From the NCBI RefSeq assembly GCF_036067295.1, contig NZ_CP107954.1, forward strand, positions 7,502,001-7,566,000: a DNA stretch of 64,000 bases, given 5' to 3'. Made by a program: the position numbers and the translations under genes. Numbering within the stretch: the stretch's first letter is position 1; every line of letters begins with the position of its first letter. The DNA is from Kribbella sp. NBC_00382 (GTDB lineage: Bacteria; Actinomycetota; Actinomycetes; Propionibacteriales; Kribbellaceae). This document shows, piece after piece, positions 25,913-34,292 of this stretch. The notes beneath the pieces are model-generated. The model saw only the letters and a program-made list of their open reading frames with translations. It searched no databases and was not told where the DNA came from.

Positions 25913-26671
25913 GTGCACAGTGAGGAACGGCTGAGGTTCGTCGTCGAGGAACTAGCCCGTTCTGGCCGGGTCGGTGTTGCCGACCTGGCTCAGGACACCG
26001 GGACGTCGGAGATGACGATCCGCCGCGACCTCGATCTGTTGCAGAGCCAGGGCTTGGTACGCCGGGTCCGCGGCGGCGCGGTCGGGGTCGCACTGCGGGG
26101 CGAGATCATCCCGTTCACGCTGCGGGACAAGCAGGGTAAAGAGGTCAAGCGGCGGCTCGGTGCGGCCGTCGCCGAGTTGATCTCCGACGGCGAGGCGGTC
26201 GCGCTGGACAACGGGACGACCTGCCTCGCGGTCGCCCGCGAACTGGCCGGGCGCGCGATCACGGTGATGCCGCTGTCGCTGCACTCCGCCGTCGTCCTTG
26301 GCGAAGCGGCGAGGACAAAACTGATCATGCCTGGCGGCGAGGTGAGCTCGCCCGAGCTGGCCTCGTACGGCGCTGCCGCGGAGGCCGGCGTCCGTGGCAT
26401 CCACTTCGACACCGCCGTGATCAGCAGTTGCGCCGCACTCCCAGCGCACGGCCTGACGACCAACACGCTCGCCGACGCGGCGATGAAGCGCGCCCTGATC
26501 GAGTCCTCCGCGCGGGTCCTGCTGGCCGTCGAATCGGCCAAGCTCGAACGAACCGCGATGGTGACCGTGGCCGGCCTCGAGTCCGTAGACGTCCTGATCA
26601 CCGACGCAGCCGCCAACAACGAAGCCCTAGAAGCCTTCCGCTCCGCCGACGTCGAAATCCGGTTCACATGA
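25913..26671 (+). CDS. DeoR/GlpR-family transcriptional regulator
   Basis: 252 aa. An N-terminal winged helix-turn-helix with the DeoR signature SEMTIRRDLDLLQSQGLVRRVRGGAV, followed by a DeoRC sugar-phosphate-sensing domain (DGEAVALDNGTTCLAVARELAGR, then the HFDTAVISSCA segment). Starts with GTG. Its stop overlaps the MFS start by 4 nt, so it probably controls this transporter and senses a related sugar phosphate. Confidence 0.93.
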   Translation: MHSEERLRFVVEELARSGRVGVADLAQDTGTSEMTIRRDLDLLQSQGLVRRVRGGAVGVALRGEIIPFTLRDKQGKEVKRRLGAAVAELISDGEAVALDNGTTCLAVARELAGRAITVMPLSLHSAVVLGEAARTKLIMPGGEVSSPELASYGAAAEAGVRGIHFDTAVISSCAALPAHGLTTNTLADAAMKRALIESSARVLLAVESAKLERTAMVTVAGLESVDVLITDAAANNEALEAFRSADVEIRFT

Positions 26672-27849
26672 CCACCACATCCCCCAATCCAATGTCCACC
26701 AGGACGGCGGCGGGAGCCGTGTTCCTGTTGTTCGTGACCAATGGGCTGCTGATCGGCGGTGTCGGCGGAAGCCTGCCGGCGCTGCGGGATCGGCTCGACA
26801 TCGGTGCTCAAGGGCTTTCGCTGTTGCTGTTCTGTCTGGCGTCGTCGGCTGTTGTGTCGATGCAGATCGGTGGCCGGCTCGCCGACCGGATCGGTGCGCG
26901 GCCGGTCGCCCTTGTCACGCTGACCCTGCTCGCGCTCGGCGTCGGCGCCCTGTCGATCACCTCATCGTTGCCCTGGGCAATCGTCGCGATGGTGCTGGCC
27001 GGACTCGGCAACGGCGCGATGGACGTCGCGATGAACTCGCTCGGCGTCGAGGTCGAGCAGGCCCGCCCGAAACCGATCATGAGCCGCTTCCACGCCTTCT
27101 GGAGCGTCGGCAACCTGACCGCCGCCGGCATCATCGTGCTGATTGCGCGCCTGTTCGACAAGACTGGCGCGGCCAACGTAGGCCCGGCCCTGGGCACGCT
27201 CTGCATCGTCGGACTGGCGTCCATCGCCGTCTGCATCCGGATCGTGCCGCGCGGACGGAAGATTGAGCACACCGAGGACGGCGTCCGTACACCGATCCCC
27301 CGGCTGGCCTGGGCACTCGGCCTGATGGCGTTCTGTTTCGGCCTGGCCGAGGGTACCGCCGTCGACTGGTCCTCGGTCCACGTCACCGACGTCGCCAAGA
27401 TCGACCCATCGACAGGCGCCCTCGGCCTGGTCGCCGTCAGCGGCTTCATGGTCATCATCCGCCTACTCGGCGACCGAGCAGTAGCACGCGTCGGCCGCCG
27501 CACCGTAGTACGCGTCGGCGCGGTAACCGCCATCGGCGGCTACCTGTTCACGGTCTTAACCCAGCCTCTCCCACTCCTGCTGATCGGCTGGGCCCTAGTC
27601 GGCCTAGGCGTAGGCCTAGTCGCCCCTCAGGTCTATGCCGTGGCCGGCCACGTAGGCGGCGGCCGCATGCTCGCCATCGTCGTAACCTTCGGCTACGCCG
27701 CCTTCCTGGTCGGCCCCGCGATCATCGGCCAACTCGTCCAGCACTTCGGCATCCAGCACGCGATGATCCTGCCGCTCGCGCTGTCGGCCTGTCTGGTCGC
27801 GGTCTCAGCCGTCCTCCCCCGCGACGAAGAAGCTCAGCCGGATCGATAA
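26668..27849 (+). CDS. MFS transporter coupled to the DeoR regulator
   Basis: 393 aa with about 12 membrane segments. GGRLADRIGARPV is the MFS A-motif loop between helices 2 and 3, and GDRAVARVGRRTVVR is its mirror in the second half. It resembles the FucP/YbjJ-like sugar or efflux MFS group. The true start is ATG 26668 (ATGA overlap with the regulator stop); the longer open frame upstream is a shadow of the regulator. Substrate is not evident; the DeoR neighbour suggests a sugar or nucleoside. Confidence 0.9.
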   Translation: MTTTSPNPMSTRTAAGAVFLLFVTNGLLIGGVGGSLPALRDRLDIGAQGLSLLLFCLASSAVVSMQIGGRLADRIGARPVALVTLTLLALGVGALSITSSLPWAIVAMVLAGLGNGAMDVAMNSLGVEVEQARPKPIMSRFHAFWSVGNLTAAGIIVLIARLFDKTGAANVGPALGTLCIVGLASIAVCIRIVPRGRKIEHTEDGVRTPIPRLAWALGLMAFCFGLAEGTAVDWSSVHVTDVAKIDPSTGALGLVAVSGFMVIIRLLGDRAVARVGRRTVVRVGAVTAIGGYLFTVLTQPLPLLLIGWALVGLGVGLVAPQVYAVAGHVGGGRMLAIVVTFGYAAFLVGPAIIGQLVQHFGIQHAMILPLALSACLVAVSAVLPRDEEAQPDR

Positions 27850-27895
27850 CTTCCCACCCTCCGGGCGCATCTAACAGGTGTCCTGAGGGGGGCAC

Positions 27896-28495
27896 ATGAA
27901 ATGCATCCAGTTCATCCACCACCACCCACCGATCCGCACCGCACTCGCAGTACTCGCCCTCGCCGCACTACCGGCGGGCGCGGTCAATGTGCCGGCGTAC
28001 GCCGCGCAGACCACGACTACCGCCGTTGCCGCCGGCTGCCCCACCGACTGGGGTTCCTTGCCTGAGGCAAGCACCTACCAAGGCTGGGGCCAGCTGACCA
28101 ACGTCCGGACCGGCAGGCACACCTGCTACGACCGGATCGTGTTCGACGTGCAGGGCAAGCCGTCCTGGTTCCGCGCGCACTACGTGAAGAACTTCTACAC
28201 CGTCGGCGAAGGCAAGCTGATCCCGGCGCGCGGTGGCGCCAAGCTGGAGATCATCCTGTCGGTGTCCTCGTTCGACACCGACGACGGCGTCCCGAGCTAC
28301 GATCCGCCGAACTACCACGAGCTGACCAACGTGCACGGCTACCGGACGTTCCGGCAGATCGTGGACGAGGGAAGCTTCGAGGGCGAGACGGCCATCGGTG
28401 TCGGACTCCGCGCCCGCCTCCCGTTCCGCGTCTTCACCCTGACCGGGGCTGGCAACACCAGCCGGATCGTGGTCGACGTGGCGCACCACTGGTAG
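27896..28495 (+). CDS. Secreted AMIN-like domain protein, paralog 2
   Basis: 199 aa, paralog of the protein at 25274, with a Sec signal peptide (cleavage near AYAAQ). It shares WGSLPEAS, RTGRHTCYDRIVFDV, a late FRQIVDEGSFEGET-type segment and the C-terminal RIVVDVAHHW, including both cysteines. AGGGGGG ... ATG provides the ribosome binding site. It lies just downstream of the MFS gene and is followed by a strong hairpin. Probably a surface-exposed wall-binding protein; function unknown. Confidence 0.78.
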   Translation: MKCIQFIHHHPPIRTALAVLALAALPAGAVNVPAYAAQTTTTAVAAGCPTDWGSLPEASTYQGWGQLTNVRTGRHTCYDRIVFDVQGKPSWFRAHYVKNFYTVGEGKLIPARGGAKLEIILSVSSFDTDDGVPSYDPPNYHELTNVHGYRTFRQIVDEGSFEGETAIGVGLRARLPFRVFTLTGAGNTSRIVVDVAHHW

Positions 28496-28524
28496 TACCG
28501 GTGGGAAGGCTGTAACCGAAAGCC

Positions 28525-28558
28525 GCTGGACCTGCCGCGCCACCGCGGCAGGTCCAGC
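28525..28558. terminator. Bidirectional terminator-like hairpin
   Basis: A 15-bp perfect stem (GCTGGACCTGCCGCG with its complement) around the loop CCAC, followed by TT, placed between two converging genes. Confidence 0.75.
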
Positions 28559-28564
28559 TTCTGG

Positions 28565-30589
28565 TCAGAGCACGCGATTGAGTAGGTCGAAGAAGCTGTT
28601 GGCGAGAACCAGTTCGTACGGGTCCTTGAGCAGCGCAGCCAGCTCTGAGATGTCCGACGGAGTCCACGACCACGCATTGATCCCGCCGGAGATGAACAGC
28701 GGCTTCGTACCGTCCCACTGTGCGACCCGGGCATCCAGCGCGGCCTTGTACTCCGCGGCCTTGCCGGGCGCACCCCACTGTCCGACGATCGGCAGCCCAC
28801 CCTGGCGGACCGCGAGCAGATCGCCGTCCCAGGTCTGCATGATCCCCTTCAACGGCGTGTACTTCTTGAAGCCGGCGGCGATCTCCGGCGACAGCAACAC
28901 CCACTTGTCGTTCTCGCGGTGGCTGTAGGAGTAGACGACATCCATCCCGGTCCGGCGCAGCGTCGAGCCCGTCAGCTTCAGGAATTGCGTGAACTGATCG
29001 GCCGCCCACGACCCCGGATACGTGTAGCCCGCGCCCGACGGGCCGCAAACCAACAAGTCGTTGGCCGTCGCGGTCCGCTGGTAGTGACTGAACAGTCCCG
29101 GCCCGGTCTCGAGGAGCAGCGGACTGATGGTCCAGTTGGCGGGCGCATCGCCACGCTTCGGGTCGTCCCACAGGTCGCGCATGTGCCGCTGGCAGTACTG
29201 GATGTTGTCGCCCTCGCCGAAGGTCAGCGTCAGGTACACCTTGTTCTTCGGCTTGTTGATCCGCCGTACCGGCCGGACCTTCTCCGAGATCGGGGCGGTG
29301 AACCCGGCGTGGACCGTCCCGTTCATGTAGAAGTCGGCCGCGATCACCGGCGAACCACCTTGTGAGGCGAGGTCGACGCCGTCCCACTCGCCGGAGACGT
29401 CGTTGGCGAACCAGCCCATGTACGGCGCCAGCGTCGGGTACTTCGCGAAGTGCTCGACCAGCAGGTCGCCGGTCTCACCACCCGGCGGTAGCCAGCTCAC
29501 CAGGGCTTTGGTGGCCACCACGTAGTCGCGGAAGTACGCGAACGGTTCGATCCGGGTCGGTGAGGTGTCGGTCGCGCTCACCAGGTACTGGTTCCACATC
29601 GTCACGGTGACCACGAGGGACGTCGTACCGGCCGGTGGGGCGAACTGGTAGATGAAGTAGCCGCCGCCGTCGCTGAAGCGGTTGGCCTCGCCGCCGATCG
29701 ACGAGTTGACGCCGTCGAAGAGGAACGGCGCCTCCTCCGGCGTACCGGGCAGGAAGTGGGCGATCTGGGTGCCGTTGGCCTTCACGGTGACCTCGGAGAC
29801 CGAGGCGCCCCAGCCGTCGTCGGTGAACGAGTCGGAGAACCGGACGAAGACGGTTCCCTTGCCGAGCTTGGCCGAGACGTCGAGGTCGTAGTTGCCGCGG
29901 TTGGACGAGTCGCGGATCTGCCGGGTCTCCCGGGCGATCTCCTGCCACTGCACGTTCTCGACCGCGACCACGCGGGTCGGTGGCAGGCCGGCGAGCAGCT
30001 TGTGGGTGACCCGCGGGAACAGGTTGTCGAGCTGCCAGCGGTAAGTCTTCACCCGGTCGTCGTCGAACATCCCGCGCAGGTCCTTGACGATCCGCAGGCC
30101 GTGCGCCTTGGCCTGATCGGCGTCGGCGACGACGGCGTTCTCCAGGCCGGCCAGGGTCGTCGCGACGTTCAGCGAGTCCGGTACGGCGGGGTCGTGGACG
30201 ATCGCGCCGCGGACCCGATGCCGGTACTTGGCCACCAGGTCCAAGGGATTCTGGTACGTCGTCGTGGGCAGGTGCATGTCGGCGAGCCACTTCGCGTCCG
30301 GCGTACTCATGGTGCCGGTGTCGAAGCTGAAGTAGAGCTCGGGCTTACTGCGGTTGACGATGCCCTGCAGGGTCGTCAGCAGCGTCTGGTCGCCGCCGCT
30401 GAGTTTGCTGACATCGCCATAGTGCAGGTGTTTCGGTCTACTGAAGGCCGGCAACAGCCGGCCGCCTCCACCTGTGCTCGTGCTCTCCGTCGTGCTCTGG
30501 GCCGCGCTCGCGGGTAGGCCGGGGAGCAACCCGAATCCACCTGCTGTCAGTGCGCCGCTGCCCGCCAGGAACGTTCGTCTCGACACCAT
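28565..30589 (-). CDS. Tat-exported GxGYxYP-family putative glycoside hydrolase
   Basis: About 674 aa. The twin-arginine signal SRRTFLAGSGAL ends near ASAA, predicting export of a folded, perhaps cofactor- or metal-containing protein. The C-terminal half holds CGPSGAGYTYPGSW, the motif that names the GxGYxYP family, with VYSYSHRENDKW and FISGGINAWSW downstream. The middle contains a jelly-roll-like insert (FVRFSDSFTDDGWG). Enzymatic activity is only predicted for the family. ATG 30589 was chosen for its GGGGAG site; a GTG at 30598 is in frame. Divergent from the TetR gene. Confidence 0.85.
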   Translation of the reverse strand: MVSRRTFLAGSGALTAGGFGLLPGLPASAAQSTTESTSTGGGGRLLPAFSRPKHLHYGDVSKLSGGDQTLLTTLQGIVNRSKPELYFSFDTGTMSTPDAKWLADMHLPTTTYQNPLDLVAKYRHRVRGAIVHDPAVPDSLNVATTLAGLENAVVADADQAKAHGLRIVKDLRGMFDDDRVKTYRWQLDNLFPRVTHKLLAGLPPTRVVAVENVQWQEIARETRQIRDSSNRGNYDLDVSAKLGKGTVFVRFSDSFTDDGWGASVSEVTVKANGTQIAHFLPGTPEEAPFLFDGVNSSIGGEANRFSDGGGYFIYQFAPPAGTTSLVVTVTMWNQYLVSATDTSPTRIEPFAYFRDYVVATKALVSWLPPGGETGDLLVEHFAKYPTLAPYMGWFANDVSGEWDGVDLASQGGSPVIAADFYMNGTVHAGFTAPISEKVRPVRRINKPKNKVYLTLTFGEGDNIQYCQRHMRDLWDDPKRGDAPANWTISPLLLETGPGLFSHYQRTATANDLLVCGPSGAGYTYPGSWAADQFTQFLKLTGSTLRRTGMDVVYSYSHRENDKWVLLSPEIAAGFKKYTPLKGIMQTWDGDLLAVRQGGLPIVGQWGAPGKAAEYKAALDARVAQWDGTKPLFISGGINAWSWTPSDISELAALLKDPYELVLANSFFDLLNRVL

Positions 30590-30728
30590 CGTGACCACTC
30601 CCCTGTCGCTGACATCGCTGTCAAATGACGGGGAGATTAGTCAGCATTACGCCGCGTGTCGAGACCTCGGACAACGTTGTCGGCAGATTGCTTGGAATCG
30701 TTTCCGTTTGCTTCGACGCTCAAGGCTC

Positions 30729-30748
30729 TACCGTATGGTGATACGGTA
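30729..30748. promoter_or_regulatory. Palindromic operator upstream of the TetR gene
   Basis: TACCGTAT, spacer GGTG, ATACGGTA: a perfect 8+4+8 dyad ending 5 bp before the TetR start and overlapping the likely -10 region (TATGGT). It is the expected autoregulatory site and could also repress the divergent GxGYxYP gene. Confidence 0.8.
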
Positions 30749-30753
30749 TCGAC

Positions 30754-31374
30754 ATGAGTGACTTGGGATCCGGCCGCGCTCGCCGGGCGGGCGGCGCCAA
30801 GCGCACGCTCGTGCTCGATCAGGTGATCGCGGTGCTCGCCGACCGCGGCTACGCCGGTACGCGGTACGCCGACGTGTCCGAGGCGTCGGGGGTGGCGGTC
30901 AGCACCTTGCAGGGTTATTTCGGCTCGCGCGAGGACATGCTGATCGAGGCCTTCGGGCGCGCCACGGCCGTAGCGGTGACCGCTATGGACGAGCTGGTGG
31001 CACAGTTCGATGACCCCTGGCAGCAGTTGGTCGCGATGGTCGATCAGGGGCTGTCGACGGGGGTCGGCACCTGGCGGATGTTGATGGAGTTCTGGACGGC
31101 CGCCGCTCATGACGCCGAGTTGCAGGAACACGCTGGGGCGCTGGCGGCGCAGTACCGGGAGCCGTTCGTCGATGCGGTGCGGCGAGGAGTCGAGAGCGGT
31201 GCGTTCACTCCGCGCTTCGACGCTGCCGCCGTGGTCGAGGTCGTGGTGGCGACCATCGTCGGGCAGCTCTACCCGGTCGTACTGGGTCATCGAACGCCGC
31301 AGGACAAAGACTATCGCGAGGTTGTGCTGGCTCAGCTCGCCTTCGCGCTCACGATCAACCCAGCAGAGAGGTGA
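30754..31374 (+). CDS. TetR-family transcriptional regulator
   Basis: 206 aa. The N-terminal helix-turn-helix VLADRGYAGTRYADVSEASGVAVSTLQGYFGSR-type region (written here as overlapping parts: DVSEASGVAVSTL, QGYFGSREDML) is typical. The C-terminal ligand domain is helical. The gene starts 5 bp after a perfect palindrome and runs into the RidA-like gene (stop and next start within 6 nt). Likely represses itself and the RidA gene, possibly also the divergent GxGYxYP gene. Confidence 0.93.
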   Translation: MSDLGSGRARRAGGAKRTLVLDQVIAVLADRGYAGTRYADVSEASGVAVSTLQGYFGSREDMLIEAFGRATAVAVTAMDELVAQFDDPWQQLVAMVDQGLSTGVGTWRMLMEFWTAAAHDAELQEHAGALAAQYREPFVDAVRRGVESGAFTPRFDAAAVVEVVVATIVGQLYPVVLGHRTPQDKDYREVVLAQLAFALTINPAER

Positions 31375-31379
31375 CCTGC

Positions 31380-31760
31380 ATGTTCGTCAACCCGGAGGGC
31401 CTGCACAACCCGGCCCCGTTCGGCTACAGCCATACCGCCGCCGTTCCGGCCGGCTCAGATCTGGTGTTCGTCTCGGGCCAGTACGGATCGGGCCTGGACG
31501 GAATGGTCGTCTCACCCGACTTCGCCGAGCAGGTGAAGCAGGCGTTCACCAACCTGGGGATCGCGCTGGCCGCCCACGGGCTCGACTTCAGCCATGTGGT
31601 CCAGCTCAGGACGTACGTGGTGAACCCAGACTTCGAGAAGCTCGGCGTGATCGGCCAGGCCGTCGGCGCCACTCCCCCGACCCAGACCGTGATCGGGGTA
31701 GCAGCGCTGGCGATGCCCGACATCCTGTTCGAGGTGGAAGCGGTCGCCGCCCGCTCGTAA
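31380..31760 (+). CDS. RidA/YjgF-family protein (reactive imine/enamine deaminase-like)
   Basis: 126 aa. Family features: FVSGQYGSGLDG, the VVQLRTYVVN strand with the arginine used for carboxylate binding in true RidA, and PTQTVIGVAALAMPDILFEVEAVA at the end (shown in parts: TQTVIGV, DILFEVEAVA). ATG 31380 sits 6 nt after the TetR stop with GAGAGG upstream; a GTG at 31371 overlapping that stop is the alternative. Operon partner of the TetR gene. Substrate unknown. Confidence 0.9.
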   Translation: MFVNPEGLHNPAPFGYSHTAAVPAGSDLVFVSGQYGSGLDGMVVSPDFAEQVKQAFTNLGIALAAHGLDFSHVVQLRTYVVNPDFEKLGVIGQAVGATPPTQTVIGVAALAMPDILFEVEAVAARS

Positions 31761-31773
31761 TTGCCCTAGGCAA

Positions 31774-32127
31774 CTACCAGGCTTCGTGCAGGATGCGGGT
31801 CGCCTCGGACAGCGAGAGGTTGGCCCGGCGGGCCGCGCGGGCGAACACCGTGGCCGCCGCCTGAGTCTCCTCGTCGTCGATCTCGCTGCGCGCGGCCAGT
31901 ACGAACGTCCCGTTCCGGCCGCGCGTCTCGATCAACCGGTCGGCCTCGAGCTCCTTGTACGCCCGGGCCACGGTGTTGACCGCGAGTCCGAGATCCCCGG
32001 CGAGCTGGCGCACGGTCGGCAGGCGCGTCCCTTGCGCCAGCTCACCCCGGCGGATCAACTGCTCCACCTGCTGCTTCACCTGCTCGTACGGCGGCTGGGA
32101 TGCGGCCGGGTCCACCGAGATGATCAT
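31774..32127 (-). CDS. Short GntR-family regulator, YtrA type
   Basis: 117 aa: a GntR winged helix (RLPTVRQLAGDLGLAVNTVARAYKELEADRLIETR in parts: RLPTVRQLAG, VNTVARAYKELE) followed by only about 40 residues, as in YtrA-type regulators of ABC transporters and envelope genes. Its ATG shares a base with the stop of the small ORF at 32127-32291, so it ends a tightly coupled MFS-TetR-small ORF-GntR operon. No ABC transporter lies beside it, unlike many YtrA genes. Confidence 0.9.
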   Translation of the reverse strand: MIISVDPAASQPPYEQVKQQVEQLIRRGELAQGTRLPTVRQLAGDLGLAVNTVARAYKELEADRLIETRGRNGTFVLAARSEIDDEETQAAATVFARAARRANLSLSEATRILHEAW

Positions 32128-32291
32128 CAGCTCTGCCTGTCTCCGGTCTGCTGGATCGCTTGCTGCGAGCGACGCAGTCCGCGCTTACTGTCGGCGGCGC
32201 CCCAGATCAGGCATTCGCCCGCCGTGCCGCCGATGAACATAACCCAGGCGAACGGCTCGGCGAAACCAGGAACGCCGACCGGCACGGTCAT
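32127..32291 (-). CDS. 54-aa small membrane-like protein coupled to TetR and GntR genes
   Basis: Starts MTVPVGVPGFAEPFAW and has one hydrophobic stretch (about residues 10-34, including WVMFIGGTAGECLIWGAA), then a short basic/Gln-rich tail. Its ATG overlaps the TetR stop by 4 nt (ATGA) and its TGA overlaps the GntR ATG (TGATG). Double coupling is strong evidence of a real gene. No family recognised; it could be the N-terminal remnant of a longer membrane protein. Confidence 0.7.
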   Translation of the reverse strand: MTVPVGVPGFAEPFAWVMFIGGTAGECLIWGAADSKRGLRRSQQAIQQTGDRQS

Positions 32292-32863
32292 GGGCGGAGG
32301 GTGGAGAGCAGGGTGCTGATGAGGAGGGCGGGGGCGTCGGCTGAGGTCAGGCGGCCGGCGTCGACCTCGTCGGCGGCCGCGTGCAGGATCGCGTAGAAGG
32401 TGGCGACCAGCCAGTCCACCGGCTGATCGGTGCGGAAGTCACCGGTCGCGCGTCCCCGTTCCACCAGCCGGCCGACATGCTGGAAGGCGGCGTCGTGCTG
32501 GCGCCGCAGCGCTTCCGGACCGATCTCGGCGAGTGCGATCGTCCGCACCCGCCGATGCCGATCCAGAATCGGCCACGTCTCTTGCACCATCCGCGCCAGC
32601 GCCTCCGCAGGCGGCCGATCTTCCAGTTCAAGCTCCGTCAGTACCTCATCGGTGTGCGCGATCCCCCGCCGCAACACTTCCTCCAGCAAAGCCTCACGCG
32701 ACGGGAAGTGCGAGTACAGGGTGACGCGGCCGATCCCGGAGGTGGTGGCGACCTCGCTCATCGACGGCAGCACGCCGCGCGCCATCAACTCGTGGGTAGT
32801 GCGCAGGATCGTCTCGATGTTCCGCTCGGCGTCGGCCCTGCGCTTAGGAGTGGAGGTGGGCAC
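32288..32863 (-). CDS. TetR-family regulator of the adjacent MFS efflux pump
   Basis: 191 aa with N-terminal RRADAERNIETILRTTHELMARG, the helix-turn-helix MSEVATTSGIGRVTLYSHFPSREAL (in parts: SEVATTSGIGRVTLYSHF, PSREALLEEVL) and a helical C-terminal ligand domain. It lies 20 nt after the MFS stop in the same transcript, the usual arrangement of a local efflux repressor. Coupled to the next small ORF by a 4-nt overlap. Confidence 0.92.
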   Translation of the reverse strand: MPTSTPKRRADAERNIETILRTTHELMARGVLPSMSEVATTSGIGRVTLYSHFPSREALLEEVLRRGIAHTDEVLTELELEDRPPAEALARMVQETWPILDRHRRVRTIALAEIGPEALRRQHDAAFQHVGRLVERGRATGDFRTDQPVDWLVATFYAILHAAADEVDAGRLTSADAPALLISTLLSTLRP

Positions 32864-32882
32864 GGCTCCACCTTACGAGGCC

Positions 32883-34292
32883 TCAGTGCCCATGTCCGTG
32901 ACCCGCTACTACGAGGGCCTTGCCTGCTGGGACGAGGGCCAGGGCGATCACCCCGGACACCCCTGCGGCGATCGCGCAGACGGCGTACCCGGCGGAGAAG
33001 CCGTCCGTGCCGATAACCATCGGGCCGGCGAAGCTGGCAGCCGCGACAGTCGACATCACCGCGATCCCGATGCTCCCGCCGAGCTCGTGGAAGGTCGTGA
33101 CGACGCCTGACGCCACCCCGGCCTCGGCCGAGGGCACGTTGGCCATGGTGGTGGTCATCGCGGTCACGAAGAGCGGCCCGACCCCGAACGCTGCCAGCAG
33201 GAACCCAGGCAGTACTCCGGTCCAGACACTCTCGCCGACTCGACTCAACAACGCCGCTCCGACGGCAACGACGAGGAAGCTCCCCGCAGCGACCGCACGT
33301 CCACCTACCCGCCCGATCAGGTGCCCGCCGACCTGCGCTCCTAAGGTGATCGCCAAGGCGACCGGCAGGAACACCAACCCGGTCTTGAGTGCACTGTAGC
33401 CACGAACCTCTTGCAGCAAAGGAGAAGTCAGGAAGAACAAGCCCAGCAGGAGCCCGGTCGCCACCAGCATCAGGAACATCCCCGAAACCACCGGACGACG
33501 ACCCATCGTCCGCAGATCCATCAGCGGGACAGCCGTCCTCGCCTCCACCAACAGGAACAGTCCATAGCCAACCGCAGCAGCCGCCAGAACCCCCAACGTC
33601 CTCGCCGAGGCCCACCCGTCCGCTCCAGCGTTGACCAACCCATAGATCAGCAGCCCGGTCGCACCTGTCACCAGCAGAGCACCTGGCACGTCAATCGACC
33701 TCCGCCCGACACCCGCCCGGACCGTGTGTGCTTGCCCCGGGGCCAGTCGGGGTAGCAGTACGAACACCGCCGCGCCGATCGGTACGTTCACGAAGAAGAT
33801 CCACTGCCAGCCGGGTCCGGCCGTCAGCAGACCTCCGAGAAGCACTCCGGCCGCCGCCCCGGCGCCGCCGATGGCCGCCCAGATCCCCAGCGCCCGGCTG
33901 CGATCCCGCTCGTGGAAAGTCGTCGCGACGATCGCGAGCGCCGCCGGCGAGAGCAGCGCCGCTCCCAACCCCTGCGCCGCCCGGCCGGCGATCAGCACCG
34001 CAGCGGATCCCGCCAGCCCGGACGTAGCCGACGCCAGCGTGAAGACCACCAGCCCGGCCAGCAACGTCCGCCGCGCACCGAGCACATCGGCCAGCCGCCC
34101 ACCGAGGATCATCAGCCCGCCGAACACCAGCGTGTACGTCGTCACCACCCAGGTCAGCGACTGCCGACCGAGCCCAAGATCGGTCCCGATACTCGGCAAC
34201 GCGATCTGCACGACAGTGATGTCGACCACCAGCATGAACTGCACGAACGCCAGCAAGCCGAGCACCAGCCATCTGTTCTGTCGCATCTCCAC
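32883..34292 (-). CDS. MFS drug efflux transporter, DHA2/EmrB-QacA type
   Basis: 469 aa, about 14 hydrophobic segments. QFMLVVDITVVQIALPSIGTDLG (parts: MLVVDITVVQIALPSI) is the DHA2 helix 1 signature, GGRLADVLGARRTLL the A-motif, and GRAAQGLGAALLSPAALAI the antiporter C-motif region. Likely proton-driven export of a hydrophobic compound. Ends in a His/Gly tail (VVAGHGHGH) of unknown meaning, possibly metal-binding. First gene of a four-gene operon with TetR and GntR regulators. Confidence 0.92.
   Translation of the reverse strand: MEMRQNRWLVLGLLAFVQFMLVVDITVVQIALPSIGTDLGLGRQSLTWVVTTYTLVFGGLMILGGRLADVLGARRTLLAGLVVFTLASATSGLAGSAAVLIAGRAAQGLGAALLSPAALAIVATTFHERDRSRALGIWAAIGGAGAAAGVLLGGLLTAGPGWQWIFFVNVPIGAAVFVLLPRLAPGQAHTVRAGVGRRSIDVPGALLVTGATGLLIYGLVNAGADGWASARTLGVLAAAAVGYGLFLLVEARTAVPLMDLRTMGRRPVVSGMFLMLVATGLLLGLFFLTSPLLQEVRGYSALKTGLVFLPVALAITLGAQVGGHLIGRVGGRAVAAGSFLVVAVGAALLSRVGESVWTGVLPGFLLAAFGVGPLFVTAMTTTMANVPSAEAGVASGVVTTFHELGGSIGIAVMSTVAAASFAGPMVIGTDGFSAGYAVCAIAAGVSGVIALALVPAGKALVVAGHGHGH

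Noticed and set aside
28525..28558. Possible tRNA-like or small RNA fold in the 28496-28564 gap
   Set aside because: Only a single simple stem-loop is present; no T-loop or anticodon arm sequence.
32127..32291. Treating the TetR-GntR gap as plain intergenic DNA
   Set aside because: Overlapping start and stop codons on both sides favour a small gene, so it was annotated instead.
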